From Maribacter sp. HTCC2170 (GTDB lineage: Bacteria; Bacteroidota; Bacteroidia; Flavobacteriales; Flavobacteriaceae): a stretch of 64,000 nucleotides of DNA. Under the pieces are notes generated by a model. The model saw nothing but the letters and a program-made list of their open reading frames with translations. It did not search any database and had not been told where the DNA came from. This document shows positions 26,199-36,940 of the stretch, piece by piece. Each line of letters begins with the position of its first letter. The stretch's first letter is position 1. Where the stretch lies: positions 2,221,001 through 2,285,000 of the forward strand of contig NC_014472.1 of the NCBI RefSeq assembly GCF_000153165.2, in the 5' to 3' direction. The position numbers were made by a program, and so were the translations under genes.

Positions 26199-26528
26199 TT
26201 ATAGTTGTTCTTTAATCTTTATTAACTCACTTTTAACCCGTTCTAATTTTTGAATGATATCAAAATTGGACAAGGTCTTTTGCTTTTCTTCTTTTAAGTG
26301 AGTTTTGGCACCTTCTAGTGTAAATCCGCGTTCTTTTACCAAATGGTAAATCAACTGAAGGTTTTTAATGTCTTGTGGAGTAAATTTGCGATTGCCCTTC
26401 GCATTTTTCTTTGGCTTCAGTGCATCAAATTCTTTTTCCCAAAAACGTATCAATGAGGTATTAACCCCAAAAGCCTTGGCCACTTCGCCAATGCCATAAT
26501 ATCTTTTTTCAGGTAATTCTACATGCAT
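26199..26528 (-). CDS. MerR family transcriptional regulator, short
   Basis: 109 residues. The N-terminal MerR helix-turn-helix and wing (YYGIGEVAKAFGVNTSLIRF, then GNRKFTPQDI) are followed by a dimerising helix. There is no effector-binding domain and no conserved metal-binding Cys. It overlaps the M23 peptidase gene by one base, so the two are co-translated. Its targets are unknown; cell-envelope genes of this same operon are a reasonable guess. Confidence 0.9.
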   Translation of the reverse strand: MHVELPEKRYYGIGEVAKAFGVNTSLIRFWEKEFDALKPKKNAKGNRKFTPQDIKNLQLIYHLVKERGFTLEGAKTHLKEEKQKTLSNFDIIQKLERVKSELIKIKEQL

Positions 26529-27505
26529 TAATCTAGAGATTGGTTTTCTTGATTGGCAAATTTGAGCATATTCTCGAACTCCTCTGGTGTTAAACTACCG
26601 TAGTAGAAGTTGATGGGATTTATTCGTTCTTTATCTTTCCAGACCTCATAATGTAAATGAGGTGCTTCTGAACGGCCTGTATTACCTACAAACCCTATTA
26701 GGTCACCTCGTTTTACCTTTTGCCCCTTTTTCACATTGTAATTACTCATATGTGCATAAAGACTCAGATAGCCATAGCCGTGGTCAATTCTAATATGTTT
26801 ACCATAACCAGAAGCATTATTGTCTGCACGAACAACTTTGCCATCACCTGAAGCGTAAATAGGAGTACCTCTTGGAGAAGTGAAATCCATGCCCCAATGT
26901 TTCTTTCTTGCTTTTGTAAATGGATCTGAACGCCACCCATAACCAGATGCCATTCTGGTTAAATCTTCATTGTTGATTGGTTGAATTGCCGGTATCGCTG
27001 CTAGAAGCTTTTCCTTTTCTTCGGCCAGTTTGGTAATTTCGTCAAGAGATTTAGACTGTATGGCAATTTGTTTTTTAATAATATCCAATCGCTTGGTGGT
27101 CTCAATCACCATTTCAGAATTATTAAAGCCTTCTAATGCCTTGTATCTGTTAATACCTCCGAAACCAGCTCTGCGCTGTTCTTCGGAAATGGGATTTGCT
27201 TCAAAATACAATCTATAGATGTTATTGTCGCGGTCTTCAACATTTGCTAAAACCTCCTCAATCTGCTCCATTTTCCTATTGAGAAGTTCAAACTGTAATT
27301 CATAGTTTTTTGCTTCACGCTGAAGCGAAAGTTCGCGCGGAGTATTGATGAGATTGGTATTCAACAAGAGTATCAAGGAAAGTAAACCAAACAAAAACGA
27401 GCCTAAAACAAAGAACGAAATATTCCTATATCGCCTAGATTTTTTTGGCTCTATCTTTCGGTATGAAAGTGTGTCTGGATCGTAATAATATTTTACCTTA
27501 GACAT
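26528..27505 (-). CDS. M23 family metallopeptidase
   Basis: 325 residues. A cytoplasmic basic segment and transmembrane helix (about 29-50) precede a coiled coil (70-180), and the LytM/M23 domain fills 190-305. Zinc-site motifs are HWGMDF and HLHYEVW, with the central YLSLYAHMS. These enzymes cut peptidoglycan peptides or, when paired with others, control amidases. The zinc ligands are intact, so activity is likely. It is the first gene of the minus-strand series down to 24359 and divergent from alaS. Confidence 0.93.
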   Translation of the reverse strand: MSKVKYYYDPDTLSYRKIEPKKSRRYRNISFFVLGSFLFGLLSLILLLNTNLINTPRELSLQREAKNYELQFELLNRKMEQIEEVLANVEDRDNNIYRLYFEANPISEEQRRAGFGGINRYKALEGFNNSEMVIETTKRLDIIKKQIAIQSKSLDEITKLAEEKEKLLAAIPAIQPINNEDLTRMASGYGWRSDPFTKARKKHWGMDFTSPRGTPIYASGDGKVVRADNNASGYGKHIRIDHGYGYLSLYAHMSNYNVKKGQKVKRGDLIGFVGNTGRSEAPHLHYEVWKDKERINPINFYYGSLTPEEFENMLKFANQENQSLD

Positions 27506-27609
27506 AAATGGATTTTATCCTATTTTTGTGCTTTCCTTTTAACAGAACAAACAAATATAAAAATTGTTTTGTACAATTTGTTAAAATTAATAAAACCTTA
27601 CCATTTTAG

Positions 27610-30225
27610 ATGAACTCCAAGGAAATTAGGGCTCAGTTTTTAGATTTTTTTGAAACTAAGAAACATAAGATTGTGCCTTCGGCACCAATGGTCATTAAAG
27701 ATGATCCAACATTGATGTTCACCAATGCCGGAATGAACCAGTTCAAAGAGTTTTTTCTAGGCAACAGTGTTGCCAAAAGCCCGCGTATGGCTGACACCCA
27801 AAAGTGCCTTCGTGTTAGTGGAAAACACAATGATCTTGAAGAGGTTGGTAAGGATACCTATCACCATACCATGTTCGAGATGTTGGGCAACTGGAGTTTT
27901 GGTGATTATTTCAAAAAAGAAGCAATAGAATGGGCCTGGGAACTATTGACGGATAAGCTACAGATAGACAAGGACAGTCTATATGTCTCAGTCTTTGAAG
28001 GAAGCAAGGATTCGGATAATTTGGAAATGGATAATGAAGCCTATGAATTATGGAGCGGCATTGTACCCAAAGACCGAATTATCATGGGTAACAAAAAGGA
28101 TAATTTTTGGGAGATGGGAGATCAAGGACCATGTGGCCCCTGTTCAGAAATACACGTTGATATTAGACCTGCGGAAGAAAAAGCAGAAACCTCTGGGGCA
28201 TTTCTAGTAAATCAAGATCACCCATTAGTAGTTGAGATTTGGAACCTTGTCTTTATGCAATACAATCGTAAGGCCGATGGAGCATTGGAACCACTACCCG
28301 AAAAGCATGTAGATACCGGAATGGGTTTTGAACGCTTATGTATGGTTTTACAAGGAGTCCAATCTAACTATGATACCGATGTTTTTACACCGATTATTCG
28401 AGAGATAGAAACTATTACCAATGCTGATTATGGAAAGAATGAAGAAATAGATATTGCCATTCGGGTAATTGCGGATCACATACGAGCAGTTGCTTTTTCA
28501 ATTGCCGATGGGCAACTGCCAAGTAATACCGGAGCGGGTTATGTAATTCGAAGAATTCTTAGAAGGGCCATTAGATATGGATTTACATTCCTAAATACAA
28601 AAGAGCCCTTTATGTATCGCTTGGTAAATGTTTTGACGGAAACCATGGGCAATGCATTCCCCGAATTGAAAGATCAGCGGCAGTTGATTGAGAATGTGGT
28701 AAAAGAAGAGGAGAATTCTTTTCTGAATACGTTAGAACAAGGTCTGGTACTATTGGATAATTTGGTTAGTAAGGCTAAAGGCAAAGTAGTTCAGGGGCGT
28801 AAAGCGTTTGAGCTCTATGACACCTACGGTTTCCCGATTGATCTAACAGCATTGATTTTAGAGGAAAAGGGATATACCCTTGATGAGAAAGGTTTTCACG
28901 AAGCCATGAAAGAACAAAAGGATCGTTCTAGATCCGCTTCGGAAATAGCTAAGGAAGATTGGATGGTTTTATCTGATGATTCTGAACAGGAGTTCGTTGG
29001 GTATGATTTGTTGGAAACCAATGTAAAATTGGTAAAGTACAGAAAAGTGACCTCAAAGAAGGAGGGAGAGCAGTATCAAATGGTATTCAATTTAACACCC
29101 TTCTATCCTGAAGGCGGCGGCCAAGTTGGTGACAAAGGGTATCTTGAGGCACCCAATGGCGATGTTGTTTACATTTTGGATACCAAGAAAGAAAACAATG
29201 AAATTGTTCATTTTGCAAAGAATTTACCAAAAAGCACTTCTGACACCTTTAAGGCGGTTGTAGATAAAAAGCAACGCCAGCGAACAGCTGCCAATCATAC
29301 TGCGACACATTTATTGCACCAGGCGTTGAGAGAGGTTTTGGGCAACCATGTTGAACAGAAAGGTTCAGCGGTACACTCGAAATATTTACGATTCGATTTT
29401 TCCCATTTTTCGAAAATGACTGTTGAAGAATTACGTGAAGTTGAGAATTTTGTGAACGCTAGGATTGAGGGGCAATTACCATTAGATGAGAACCGCAGTG
29501 TTCCTATGGAAGAGGCTTTGAAGGGTGGTGCAATGGCTTTGTTTGGGGAGGAATACGGAGAGACCGTTCGTACAATTCGATTTGGGCAATCTATGGAACT
29601 TTGTGGGGGAGCACATGTTAAAATCACGAGTGACATCTGGCATTTTAAAATAAAGTCTGAAGGAGCAGTAGCTGCAGGGATTAGAAGAATTGAAGCCATT
29701 ACTTATGACGCTGTCAAGGATTTTTACTTCCATAATAACCGCAGTTTATTTGAGATTAAAGACCTTTTGAATAATGCGCAGAATCCTGTAAATGCAGTAA
29801 AGGCATTGCAAGATGAAAATGCGAAACTAAAAAAAGAGGTGGAGCAGTTGTTGAAGGATAAAGCAAAGAACCTTAAAGGTGATTTGTTAGCGGAGTTAAA
29901 AGAAGTAAACGGAATTCAATTCTTGGCCAAAAAGGTTGATTTGGATGCCGCTGGAATTAAGGACCTTTCCTTTGAAATGGGGAACAACAAAAACAATTTA
30001 TTCCTTCTATTTGGAACCGAACAAAACGGAAAAGCCTTGTTGTCCTGTTATATTTCCAAAGAACTGGTGGCTGAAAAGAACCTAAACGCAGGAACAATAG
30101 TTCGTGAACTTGGTAAGTGTATTCAAGGTGGAGGTGGTGGGCAACCGTTTTTTGCCACGGCGGGAGGAAAAAATCCGGCAGGGATTGAAGAGGCTCTGTC
30201 AAAGGCCGAGGAATATCTAAATTGA
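27610..30225 (+). CDS. alaS: alanine--tRNA ligase
   Basis: 871 residues, normal length. It has the class II catalytic core with [15 protein letters not shown] and the tRNA-recognition region. The editing domain has its zinc-site motifs HTATHLLH and CGGAHV. The C-terminal oligomerisation domain ends with [16 protein letters not shown]. Charges tRNA-Ala with alanine and removes mischarged Ser or Gly. The start ATG matches the conserved N-terminus ([15 protein letters not shown]). Upstream lies a small inverted repeat (AAATTGT / ACAATTT at 27561-27579) of unknown meaning. Confidence 0.98.
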   Translation: MNSKEIRAQFLDFFETKKHKIVPSAPMVIKDDPTLMFTNAGMNQFKEFFLGNSVAKSPRMADTQKCLRVSGKHNDLEEVGKDTYHHTMFEMLGNWSFGDYFKKEAIEWAWELLTDKLQIDKDSLYVSVFEGSKDSDNLEMDNEAYELWSGIVPKDRIIMGNKKDNFWEMGDQGPCGPCSEIHVDIRPAEEKAETSGAFLVNQDHPLVVEIWNLVFMQYNRKADGALEPLPEKHVDTGMGFERLCMVLQGVQSNYDTDVFTPIIREIETITNADYGKNEEIDIAIRVIADHIRAVAFSIADGQLPSNTGAGYVIRRILRRAIRYGFTFLNTKEPFMYRLVNVLTETMGNAFPELKDQRQLIENVVKEEENSFLNTLEQGLVLLDNLVSKAKGKVVQGRKAFELYDTYGFPIDLTALILEEKGYTLDEKGFHEAMKEQKDRSRSASEIAKEDWMVLSDDSEQEFVGYDLLETNVKLVKYRKVTSKKEGEQYQMVFNLTPFYPEGGGQVGDKGYLEAPNGDVVYILDTKKENNEIVHFAKNLPKSTSDTFKAVVDKKQRQRTAANHTATHLLHQALREVLGNHVEQKGSAVHSKYLRFDFSHFSKMTVEELREVENFVNARIEGQLPLDENRSVPMEEALKGGAMALFGEEYGETVRTIRFGQSMELCGGAHVKITSDIWHFKIKSEGAVAAGIRRIEAITYDAVKDFYFHNNRSLFEIKDLLNNAQNPVNAVKALQDENAKLKKEVEQLLKDKAKNLKGDLLAELKEVNGIQFLAKKVDLDAAGIKDLSFEMGNNKNNLFLLFGTEQNGKALLSCYISKELVAEKNLNAGTIVRELGKCIQGGGGGQPFFATAGGKNPAGIEEALSKAEEYLN

Positions 30226-30268
30226 TTTCGACTTTACTTAACTATAAGCTATTGTCAAACGTTGTTTT

Positions 30269-31120
30269 ATGAAAAAAATTCTACTACTACTTATAGTAAT
30301 TGTTTCGTGTAAGGAAAATGTAAAAGAGTTTGGATTTAATGAAAACAATGCTACAAAGAGCATTAAACTTAGTAGCCAAGATTCTTTGAGAATTGTGGAA
30401 TTTTGGAGCAAGGCAAATCAAGTTGGTTTGTATTCAACTATGAGGCAACAGTATTTGGATTCTATTTTGTCTATAAAACCCGATTCGGCCTATTTTTGGC
30501 AGCAAAAAGCAATGCCTTTATACAAGGCAAGAAAATATTCTTTAGGTAAACCATTTTTGGAAAAAGCTGTTGAATATGCCCCGGAGGAATTTTTAAGTTA
30601 TAGTGGATTCATGAAATGTATTTTCTCAAAGGAGTATAATGAATCGATTGAGGAGCTGCTCTTGGTCAAAGAAAAATATGGCGATTCATATGTGATGGAT
30701 CATACCTATAATTTTTATATTGCTCTTAGTTACCTTCAACTTAATAAGTTTGCTAAGGCTAAAGAATATTTGATAAAAAGTAGGGAACAACAATTCATAG
30801 ATTTTCCTAAAGACCCACCTCATGAAGCTTGTCATTTTTTAGATTGGTATTATTTGGGAATAGCTGAATATGAATTGGGGCATTATGAAGATGCTATTGC
30901 CTATTTTGATATGGCCTTGAGGGTTTATGAAAATTTTGGGGACGCTATGTATTTTAAAGCTTCGGCCCTCAAAAAAATTGACAGAAAAGATGAGGCATGG
31001 GAATTAATTGAAAAAGCATTTAAAAATGCGGATAACACAATTAATGAAGATCAAGTATTTTATGAGGTTTATCCCTATCAGATTTTCCATAGATTAAGTC
31101 CAATGTCTAGACCAAAATAG
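30269..31120 (+). CDS. tetratricopeptide-repeat lipoprotein
   Basis: 283 residues. A short lipoprotein signal ends at VIVSC (Cys 14). The mature part is helical with TPR-like units, clearest at ARKYSLGKPFLEKAVEYAPE and HYEDAIAYFDMALRVYENFG. No catalytic motif is seen. TPR lipoproteins act as scaffolds in the envelope. The stop codon is directly followed by the ATG of the GSCFA gene, so both share one message. Confidence 0.8.
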   Translation: MKKILLLLIVIVSCKENVKEFGFNENNATKSIKLSSQDSLRIVEFWSKANQVGLYSTMRQQYLDSILSIKPDSAYFWQQKAMPLYKARKYSLGKPFLEKAVEYAPEEFLSYSGFMKCIFSKEYNESIEELLLVKEKYGDSYVMDHTYNFYIALSYLQLNKFAKAKEYLIKSREQQFIDFPKDPPHEACHFLDWYYLGIAEYELGHYEDAIAYFDMALRVYENFGDAMYFKASALKKIDRKDEAWELIEKAFKNADNTINEDQVFYEVYPYQIFHRLSPMSRPK

Positions 31121-32077
31121 ATGAAACTCCAAACCAAAGTGCCCTTACAAATAGCTGATAATCAAATTGATTATCAAAGTAACCTTTTGTTACTGGGGTC
31201 TTGTTTTGTTGAGAATATTGGTGGTAAGCTGGGGTATTACAAGTTCAACAAGCTTCAGAATCCTTTTGGAATTTTGTTTCATCCGGCAGCTATTGAAAAA
31301 TCACTTACCAGGTCTATAGAGAAGCGGCTATATACTGAAGATGACGTCTTTTTCTTTAATGAGCGTTGGCATTGTTTTGATGCACATTCAGAATTGAGTG
31401 ACCCCTCCATTGATAAACTATTGGGAAAATTGAATCAAGTTTTGGATAGCTTACTTCAACAAATAGTCAAATCCTCGCACATTGTTATAACTCTTGGCAC
31501 TGCATGGGTGTATAGACATGTTCAAGAGAATAAAACCGTTGCAAATTGTCATAAGGTGCCTCAAAGGGAATTTAAAAAGGAGTTGCTTTCAGTAGATGAG
31601 ATTTCTGAAAGCCTGGGCCACATGATACAATTGGTTCAGAGTGTAAATTCAAAAGCACAATTTGTATTTACTATTTCCCCAGTACGCCATTTAAAAGATG
31701 GTTTTGTGGAAAATCAACTAAGTAAAGCTCACCTGATAACGGCAATTGGACAATTGATGACTGCCAGTCAGGAAGTAGATAAAATACATTATTTTCCATC
31801 TTACGAAATCATGATGGATGAACTCAGGGATTATCGTTTTTATAATTCGGATATGGTTCATCCCAACGATGTAGCCGTGGAGTACATTTGGGAGAAATTC
31901 AAAAGCGTGTGGATCTCGAAAGAAGCTTTCCCTATAATGGACAAAATTCAGGAAATACAACGTAGTTTAAAACATAGGCCATTTAATCCTGACTCTAGTG
32001 AACATCAAAAATTCTTAAAGACCCTGAACACAAAAATTCAGGTGCTACAAGTTGATTTTCCGCAAATGAAATTTTGA
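31121..32077 (+). CDS. GSCFA domain protein
   Basis: 318 residues. The family-defining GSCFVENIG lies at residues 27-35, followed by NPFGILFHP and later VITLGTAWVY, FTISPVRHLKDG and MVHPNDVAVEYIW. The fold is related to SGNH/GDSL hydrolases, where the Ser of the first block and the late D-x-x-H (DMVHP) would be catalytic. No signal peptide is visible. It is common in Bacteroidetes; the substrate is not known. Confidence 0.9.
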   Translation: MKLQTKVPLQIADNQIDYQSNLLLLGSCFVENIGGKLGYYKFNKLQNPFGILFHPAAIEKSLTRSIEKRLYTEDDVFFFNERWHCFDAHSELSDPSIDKLLGKLNQVLDSLLQQIVKSSHIVITLGTAWVYRHVQENKTVANCHKVPQREFKKELLSVDEISESLGHMIQLVQSVNSKAQFVFTISPVRHLKDGFVENQLSKAHLITAIGQLMTASQEVDKIHYFPSYEIMMDELRDYRFYNSDMVHPNDVAVEYIWEKFKSVWISKEAFPIMDKIQEIQRSLKHRPFNPDSSEHQKFLKTLNTKIQVLQVDFPQMKF

Positions 32078-32162
32078 AATCAACTTTTTCATTTAGTAAA
32101 ACAAATCAGAACAAAAGGGTTAAACTCGTTTTTTGTTCTTATTTTGAAGAAAAACAGAGAAC

Positions 32163-32801
32163 ATGGCACTAGAACAAACCAATCAAAGAAGACAATTTTT
32201 AAAGACCTCGGGCATTTTAGGGGCAGGGATAATAATGCCCAATTTGAGTATGGCAAATAATGCTTTGCTGCCGTCAAATGGGAACATACATGAATTTGGT
32301 AAAAGGGAAGGTTATACCGATCAGATCAGTATTTTGGTTTCTATGATGGATTGGATGCGTGCGACCGTATTAAGGTCGGTCGAAGGAATTTCTATAAAAG
32401 AATTGGATTTTCAAATGGATGATGATTCAAATTCAATCGGAGCAATGCTTATGCATCTTGCGGCCACGGAACGGTTTTATCAAATACATACTTTTGAAGG
32501 GAGAGAATGGGGCGATTTTGATAAAAAGGACACAGATCGCTGGAATGTAGGAAGTCGTTTAGGAGAACGGGCGAGAAAAGAGATTAAGGGGAATCCACTT
32601 TCTTATTATAAGGACCAATTGGGAGAAGTTAGAGAACATACTTTATCAGAGCTTAAAAACAAGGATGATAGTTGGTTAATGCAGTCCACAAACTTCTTTG
32701 GTAACCAGCCAACAAACAATTATTGTAAATGGTTTCATGTAGTTGAGCATGAATCTAACCACAACGGCCAAATAAAATACATAAAAAGCAGGGCAACTTA
32801 A
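32163..32801 (+). CDS. DinB family protein with Tat-type signal
   Basis: 212 residues. The N-terminus has a twin-arginine motif (RRQFLKTSGILGAGIIMP, residues 9-26), so export in folded form is likely. The rest is a DinB four-helix bundle with probable metal-binding His residues in LMHLAATERFYQIH and HVVEHESNHNGQI. DinB/YfiT relatives bind nickel or zinc and several are thiol transferases. An exported member is less usual. Function unassigned. Confidence 0.82.
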   Translation: MALEQTNQRRQFLKTSGILGAGIIMPNLSMANNALLPSNGNIHEFGKREGYTDQISILVSMMDWMRATVLRSVEGISIKELDFQMDDDSNSIGAMLMHLAATERFYQIHTFEGREWGDFDKKDTDRWNVGSRLGERARKEIKGNPLSYYKDQLGEVREHTLSELKNKDDSWLMQSTNFFGNQPTNNYCKWFHVVEHESNHNGQIKYIKSRAT

Positions 32802-32803
32802 TA

Positions 32804-34066
32804 TTATTTCACAAACCTAGAGGCCCATTTGATATACTGTTCCCAATCGTAGTCGGTTACATTATGCTTTCCGGTACGAACATGATAGGCAACCGTATTT
32901 TGAATAGGATGATTTACCTTGGGCATTTCTTTAGAAGTGATTCCTTCTTTTCCAAACAAGGCATAAACGGGGGTAGCATAAAAGGCTGAAAGAAACTCTC
33001 CCTTGGGGTCAGCCCAACGGTCTTTTTCGGCACTAGCCACGTATAATGGTCTAGGGGCCACTAATGCTAATAATTGGTGCTGATCTACCGGTAGGGCTTC
33101 CTCATTTTCATTATATTGCTCAAAATTGTCACAAAACCAATGAGGAAATCTTTTGTTGATTATACCAATGGTTTCACCGAATTTTCGCTTTGAAAGTGTT
33201 GCTCCCCCGCATCCTGAGTTGTTTGAAATGACCCCTGCAAATCGTTCATCGGTGGCCCCGGTCCATAAAGCCGCCTTACCCAAGCGGGAATGCCCGAATA
33301 CCACAACTTTAGAGGCGTCCACATGGATATCTGTTTCCAAATAATCCATGGCTCGGCTCAAGCCGAATGCCCAAGCCGCAATGCTGCCCCACTCATCAGT
33401 TTTGGGTTTTTGTCCACTTGAATAGAATAAAGAATGTAGTCCATCAGAAAAATCATCTTTATCGGGATCAACCTCGCCGTAATATATGGTAGCCAACCCA
33501 TAACCTGCATCGAGTATTTTTTCAATGGCCCAGCGATTAACACGAGCACTTCTTGACTTTTCAGTGGGCGTATTATTGGTTATTCCAAAATCATTATTGT
33601 TCCTGCTCCAAGCTTCGGTAACTATAACTTCCGGGTCATTCGTAATGGTATGGTTTCCATAAAAATTATACCCGAGGAATAGCGGAGATTTTGATTTGTC
33701 TTTGGGCAGATATATCAATACGGTAAAGCGAAGAGTATGCTCGTTTTTCGTCAAAACAACTTCAACTTGTTTGCGTATCGATCGGCCATTATAAGCATTG
33801 TTGGTCTGTTCGACAACTTTGAAAGAAACCTCGTCCAGTTTTCCAGGAACGCTACCATAAACATTATTTTCGAAAAACTTCAAAAGTTCAGGTCTACGTT
33901 TCTTGATCCATTTTCTGGTGTTGTTTACTTTTTTACCATTAAAGCGGAAGAGTGGGTTTGGAACCTGAATATTTGGCACCTTGTTTTCGTCATAAATAGG
34001 TGTTGATTGTGCAAATGAGCTATAAGTCATTAGCAACAAGACAATAAAACAGTTTGTTAATTTCAT
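32804..34066 (-). CDS. glucuronoyl esterase-like (CE15) alpha/beta hydrolase
   Basis: 420 residues with a signal peptide ending at SSFAQ. The alpha/beta hydrolase nucleophile elbow is GHSRLGKAAL (Ser near 245), followed by DERFAGVISNNSGCGGA and PHWFCDNF, as in bacterial CE15 enzymes. DQHQLLALVAPRPLYV and a late His (GKHNVTDYDWEQ) complete the site. CE15 enzymes split esters between glucuronate of xylan and lignin alcohols, and marine members may act on other uronate esters. It lies two bases after the aromatic amino acid hydroxylase gene on the same strand, an unexpected partner. Confidence 0.82.
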   Translation of the reverse strand: MKLTNCFIVLLLMTYSSFAQSTPIYDENKVPNIQVPNPLFRFNGKKVNNTRKWIKKRRPELLKFFENNVYGSVPGKLDEVSFKVVEQTNNAYNGRSIRKQVEVVLTKNEHTLRFTVLIYLPKDKSKSPLFLGYNFYGNHTITNDPEVIVTEAWSRNNNDFGITNNTPTEKSRSARVNRWAIEKILDAGYGLATIYYGEVDPDKDDFSDGLHSLFYSSGQKPKTDEWGSIAAWAFGLSRAMDYLETDIHVDASKVVVFGHSRLGKAALWTGATDERFAGVISNNSGCGGATLSKRKFGETIGIINKRFPHWFCDNFEQYNENEEALPVDQHQLLALVAPRPLYVASAEKDRWADPKGEFLSAFYATPVYALFGKEGITSKEMPKVNHPIQNTVAYHVRTGKHNVTDYDWEQYIKWASRFVK

Positions 34067-34068
34067 AG

Positions 34069-35832
34069 TTATGCCACTATACGTTTGTTCACAAGTTCAA
34101 TACCGTCATCGATCAAATGTCCAACCTTCGGATTGTCCCGCTTGACGTTTTCGAGATGTTTTTTGATTTGATTCGCAAAGTCTTTCTCTTTTTGAATAGT
34201 AAGATTCATTTTTGCCAATTCATATAACTCTACGCTTAAAAGCCAATCTTCTGAATGGTTGTTTACAACTTCCTGAAAAACCTTATTTCGTGAGGTAGTG
34301 GTGTTTTTGCCAGTTCTAAAATCCCGTACTTGTTGGTATATTTGTTCCAATTGTGTTCTTTCAGGTTTTTTTTCTGGTTTTATTGTAGTCTCGGTAATCC
34401 TATGGGTAACCAGATTAAAGCTATTTAAATCTGCGGGACCATTGAACGCGGAGACTATATTTTCGCCAATGGCCATATTGTATAGCTCATCCTTGGATTC
34501 AAATAGAATTGTGTCGCCGTGTTTTACTACACAATCTTTGAAAGTGACCAAAATAATTTCTCCTCTTAGGTTACGGGTCCCAGTTATTATTTCTCCTTTT
34601 ATAGCGATGTCGCCCTCAAAATCTAGAGAAATTGTTTTTCCCTCATATATATTGTATGCTTTTAAATCTCTCGGACTCATATCTTCTATGGCCAAATTAA
34701 TGCCCTTTAGTTTTCCTAAAGGAGAGCCAAAACCATTAGAGTGATTCTCAATACTATGCCCAACTAGTTCCTTTTCGCGATAGGCCAGGGCCGTGGAACC
34801 AACAGTTTGGAAGAAAACAGGTTTGTTCTCGTGTTCAATGACCATTTCGAAATTACCCGAAACTTGAAGTCCGGTACTTAATTCTATCGTGCCTAGCTCT
34901 CTTGAATTGATAAGTTTTTTAATACCACTTAAACCACCTTTTCGCAAAGCCATTTTATTGGCGAATTCTTCCAAAACTTGACTTAAAAAAGCGAAATCAG
35001 GCGTGACGAACAATTGAGGTTGAGGTTTTGTGATGTCAAATGGCGTATGCGCTGCTTCAATTGAGTAGGGCCTTTTATTGACCTTCTTCGTCATGCACCA
35101 AGCACTTTCCCCTATTGAGGATAAAAGGCCAGCGCCATAGATTTTTGGACTTTCAACTGTTCCAATTAAGCCATACTCCACCGTCCACCAATGTAGATTT
35201 CTAATGAGGGTAATTTCACTGGGTTCGCCCATGTTCTTTTGTAATTTCTCAATATGTTTCTCTGCAGTATTAATATCACTTTCAGGAGTATCGAATGCTT
35301 CTTTGATAATAGAGAGGTGGCGCACTGCTTCATACAGTTCAAAATCTTTGGAGCTTGAAATGGCCTTACTGCCTATTTCACCAAAACGACGTAAGTACTC
35401 GGCATATTCTGGATTTGCGATTATAGGCGCATGACCAGCTCCTTCATGAATAATATCTGGGGCGGGAGTATATTCAATATTATCTAATTGACGAATATCC
35501 GAGGCAATGACCAACACGTTGTACGCCTGGAATTCCATAAAGGCGGATGGCGGAATAAATCCATCTACAGCAACTGCCGCCCATCCAATTTCTTTCAAGA
35601 TTCTGTTCATACCATACATGTTTGGTATGTTATCCACAGATATTCCTGTTTTCTTCAATCCGTCCAAATAAGAGGAATGCGCAACTTTACTTAAATAATC
35701 CACATTTTTACGCATTACGTAACGCCATACGGCCTGGTCAATAGCAGAATAATCACTATAGTCTTGCGGCTTTATATACTGTTGTAAGTGCTTGGGTAGC
35801 TTGTCTAATATTGGATTGCTTTCGTATAACAC
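34069..35832 (-). CDS. aromatic amino acid hydroxylase (biopterin-dependent), long form
   Basis: 587 residues. The N-terminal 300 residues form the tetrahydrobiopterin-dependent hydroxylase fold. The non-heme iron ligands are visible as His129 and His134 (DIIHEGAGHAP) and Glu219 (WWTVEYGLIG). It would convert phenylalanine to tyrosine, or act on tryptophan. The C-terminal 280 residues have no hydroxylase motifs and are partly beta-rich (LSTGLQVSGNFEMVIEHENK) and partly helical. Bacterial phenylalanine hydroxylases are often about 270 residues, so this is the long form, which I recall from Bacteroidetes. The role of the extension is unknown. Confidence 0.88.
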   Translation of the reverse strand: MLYESNPILDKLPKHLQQYIKPQDYSDYSAIDQAVWRYVMRKNVDYLSKVAHSSYLDGLKKTGISVDNIPNMYGMNRILKEIGWAAVAVDGFIPPSAFMEFQAYNVLVIASDIRQLDNIEYTPAPDIIHEGAGHAPIIANPEYAEYLRRFGEIGSKAISSSKDFELYEAVRHLSIIKEAFDTPESDINTAEKHIEKLQKNMGEPSEITLIRNLHWWTVEYGLIGTVESPKIYGAGLLSSIGESAWCMTKKVNKRPYSIEAAHTPFDITKPQPQLFVTPDFAFLSQVLEEFANKMALRKGGLSGIKKLINSRELGTIELSTGLQVSGNFEMVIEHENKPVFFQTVGSTALAYREKELVGHSIENHSNGFGSPLGKLKGINLAIEDMSPRDLKAYNIYEGKTISLDFEGDIAIKGEIITGTRNLRGEIILVTFKDCVVKHGDTILFESKDELYNMAIGENIVSAFNGPADLNSFNLVTHRITETTIKPEKKPERTQLEQIYQQVRDFRTGKNTTTSRNKVFQEVVNNHSEDWLLSVELYELAKMNLTIQKEKDFANQIKKHLENVKRDNPKVGHLIDDGIELVNKRIVA

Positions 35833-35908
35833 TTGTTTAGGAATTAAGGTTTAAGTAAAGTTACGAAATGATCAAAGAAAAGGCATTGATAGTTTTAAGG
35901 CATAAAAA

Positions 35909-35928
35909 AACCGCCAATAAAGGCGGTT
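35909..35928 (-). terminator. terminator after the DUF4136 gene
   Basis: Stem AACCGCC / GGCGGTT with a 6-base loop, followed on the minus strand by a run of T. It starts seven bases after the DUF4136 stop. Confidence 0.8.
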
Positions 35929-35934
35929 CATTAC

Positions 35935-36492
35935 TTATTTTGAAGAGTTCCCGGGAGGATATTGATTTAGAATTTCGGTAACAAATTCTCTTATGCGTTC
36001 TTCTTTCTTTTCAATATTTTTCGTGTTTCCAATGGTTCCAATACCTTTTCCTTGCCACACTAGTTCTTTGCTTTTGGAGTCTATTAGGTCTATATACAGT
36101 GAACCTTGAGTTCGTGTGCTCACGCTGTTTCCATAATAACCAGGTCCTCCCCAATACCATGGACTCCATCCCCAGCCATAACGACCACCCCAATAATTAT
36201 TGTAAACATCTACCTGTTCCCGCTCTTTAGTGAATATACTCACTAAAATATCTGGATCTTGTGATTTTGTCATTCCCCTTGATGACATTTCTGCATCAAT
36301 GGCCTTTAATATTCTTTTCTTGTCGAGGTCAGATATATGGGCTTTGTCGATTCCGGTTTTATAAAACGCATAAGTTTTGTAACCGTTGAAATTGGCTTCT
36401 TTGTCATAATCTGATAAAACACGAACCGATACGCAGGAGCTTAAAAAAAGCAGTACTACAATTGGTAGTGCGAAAATTTTCATAGTTTTCAT
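35935..36492 (-). CDS. DUF4136 lipoprotein
   Basis: 185 residues from the chosen start. A lipoprotein signal ends at VLLFLSSC, and the DUF4136 domain follows (SVRVLSDYDKEANFNGYKTY at its start, GSLYIDLIDSKSKELVWQG at its end). A Tyr/Trp/Gly-rich loop lies in the middle (WGGRYGWGWSPWYWGG). The frame opens earlier (36549), but the ATG at 36492 or 36483 gives a normal signal peptide. Likely an envelope lipoprotein; function unknown. Confidence 0.88.
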   Translation of the reverse strand: MKTMKIFALPIVVLLFLSSCVSVRVLSDYDKEANFNGYKTYAFYKTGIDKAHISDLDKKRILKAIDAEMSSRGMTKSQDPDILVSIFTKEREQVDVYNNYWGGRYGWGWSPWYWGGPGYYGNSVSTRTQGSLYIDLIDSKSKELVWQGKGIGTIGNTKNIEKKEERIREFVTEILNQYPPGNSSK

Positions 36493-36573
36493 AACTGTTA
36501 TTTTTTTTGGAATTAATGCAATTAGTCTAATACTAAAAATTAATCTCAAAAATCATGCCGAATACCCCAAAAT

Positions 36574-36732
<159 letters not shown>

Positions 36733-36940
36733 TTACAATGGTATGGTAATTGTCATAACAATGTAAAATTAATACAATCTTTTGATAAACTATTTTGATT
36801 ATTGTTTGAATACCACTGTTTTAAAGGTGTTTATATTATTTGTATTTTTAATTCTTATTATTGAATAACAGAATCAATTTTAACGAATTCGGTACATTTT
36901 TGACAATTATCTTTGACAATAGTCGTTTAAAAGCTGATTT

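Noticed and set aside
27561..27579. Inverted repeat AAATTGT/ACAATTT before alaS as a T-box or attenuator
   Set aside because: T-box leaders are not known in Bacteroidota and the repeat is short and AT-rich; left as a remark on alaS.
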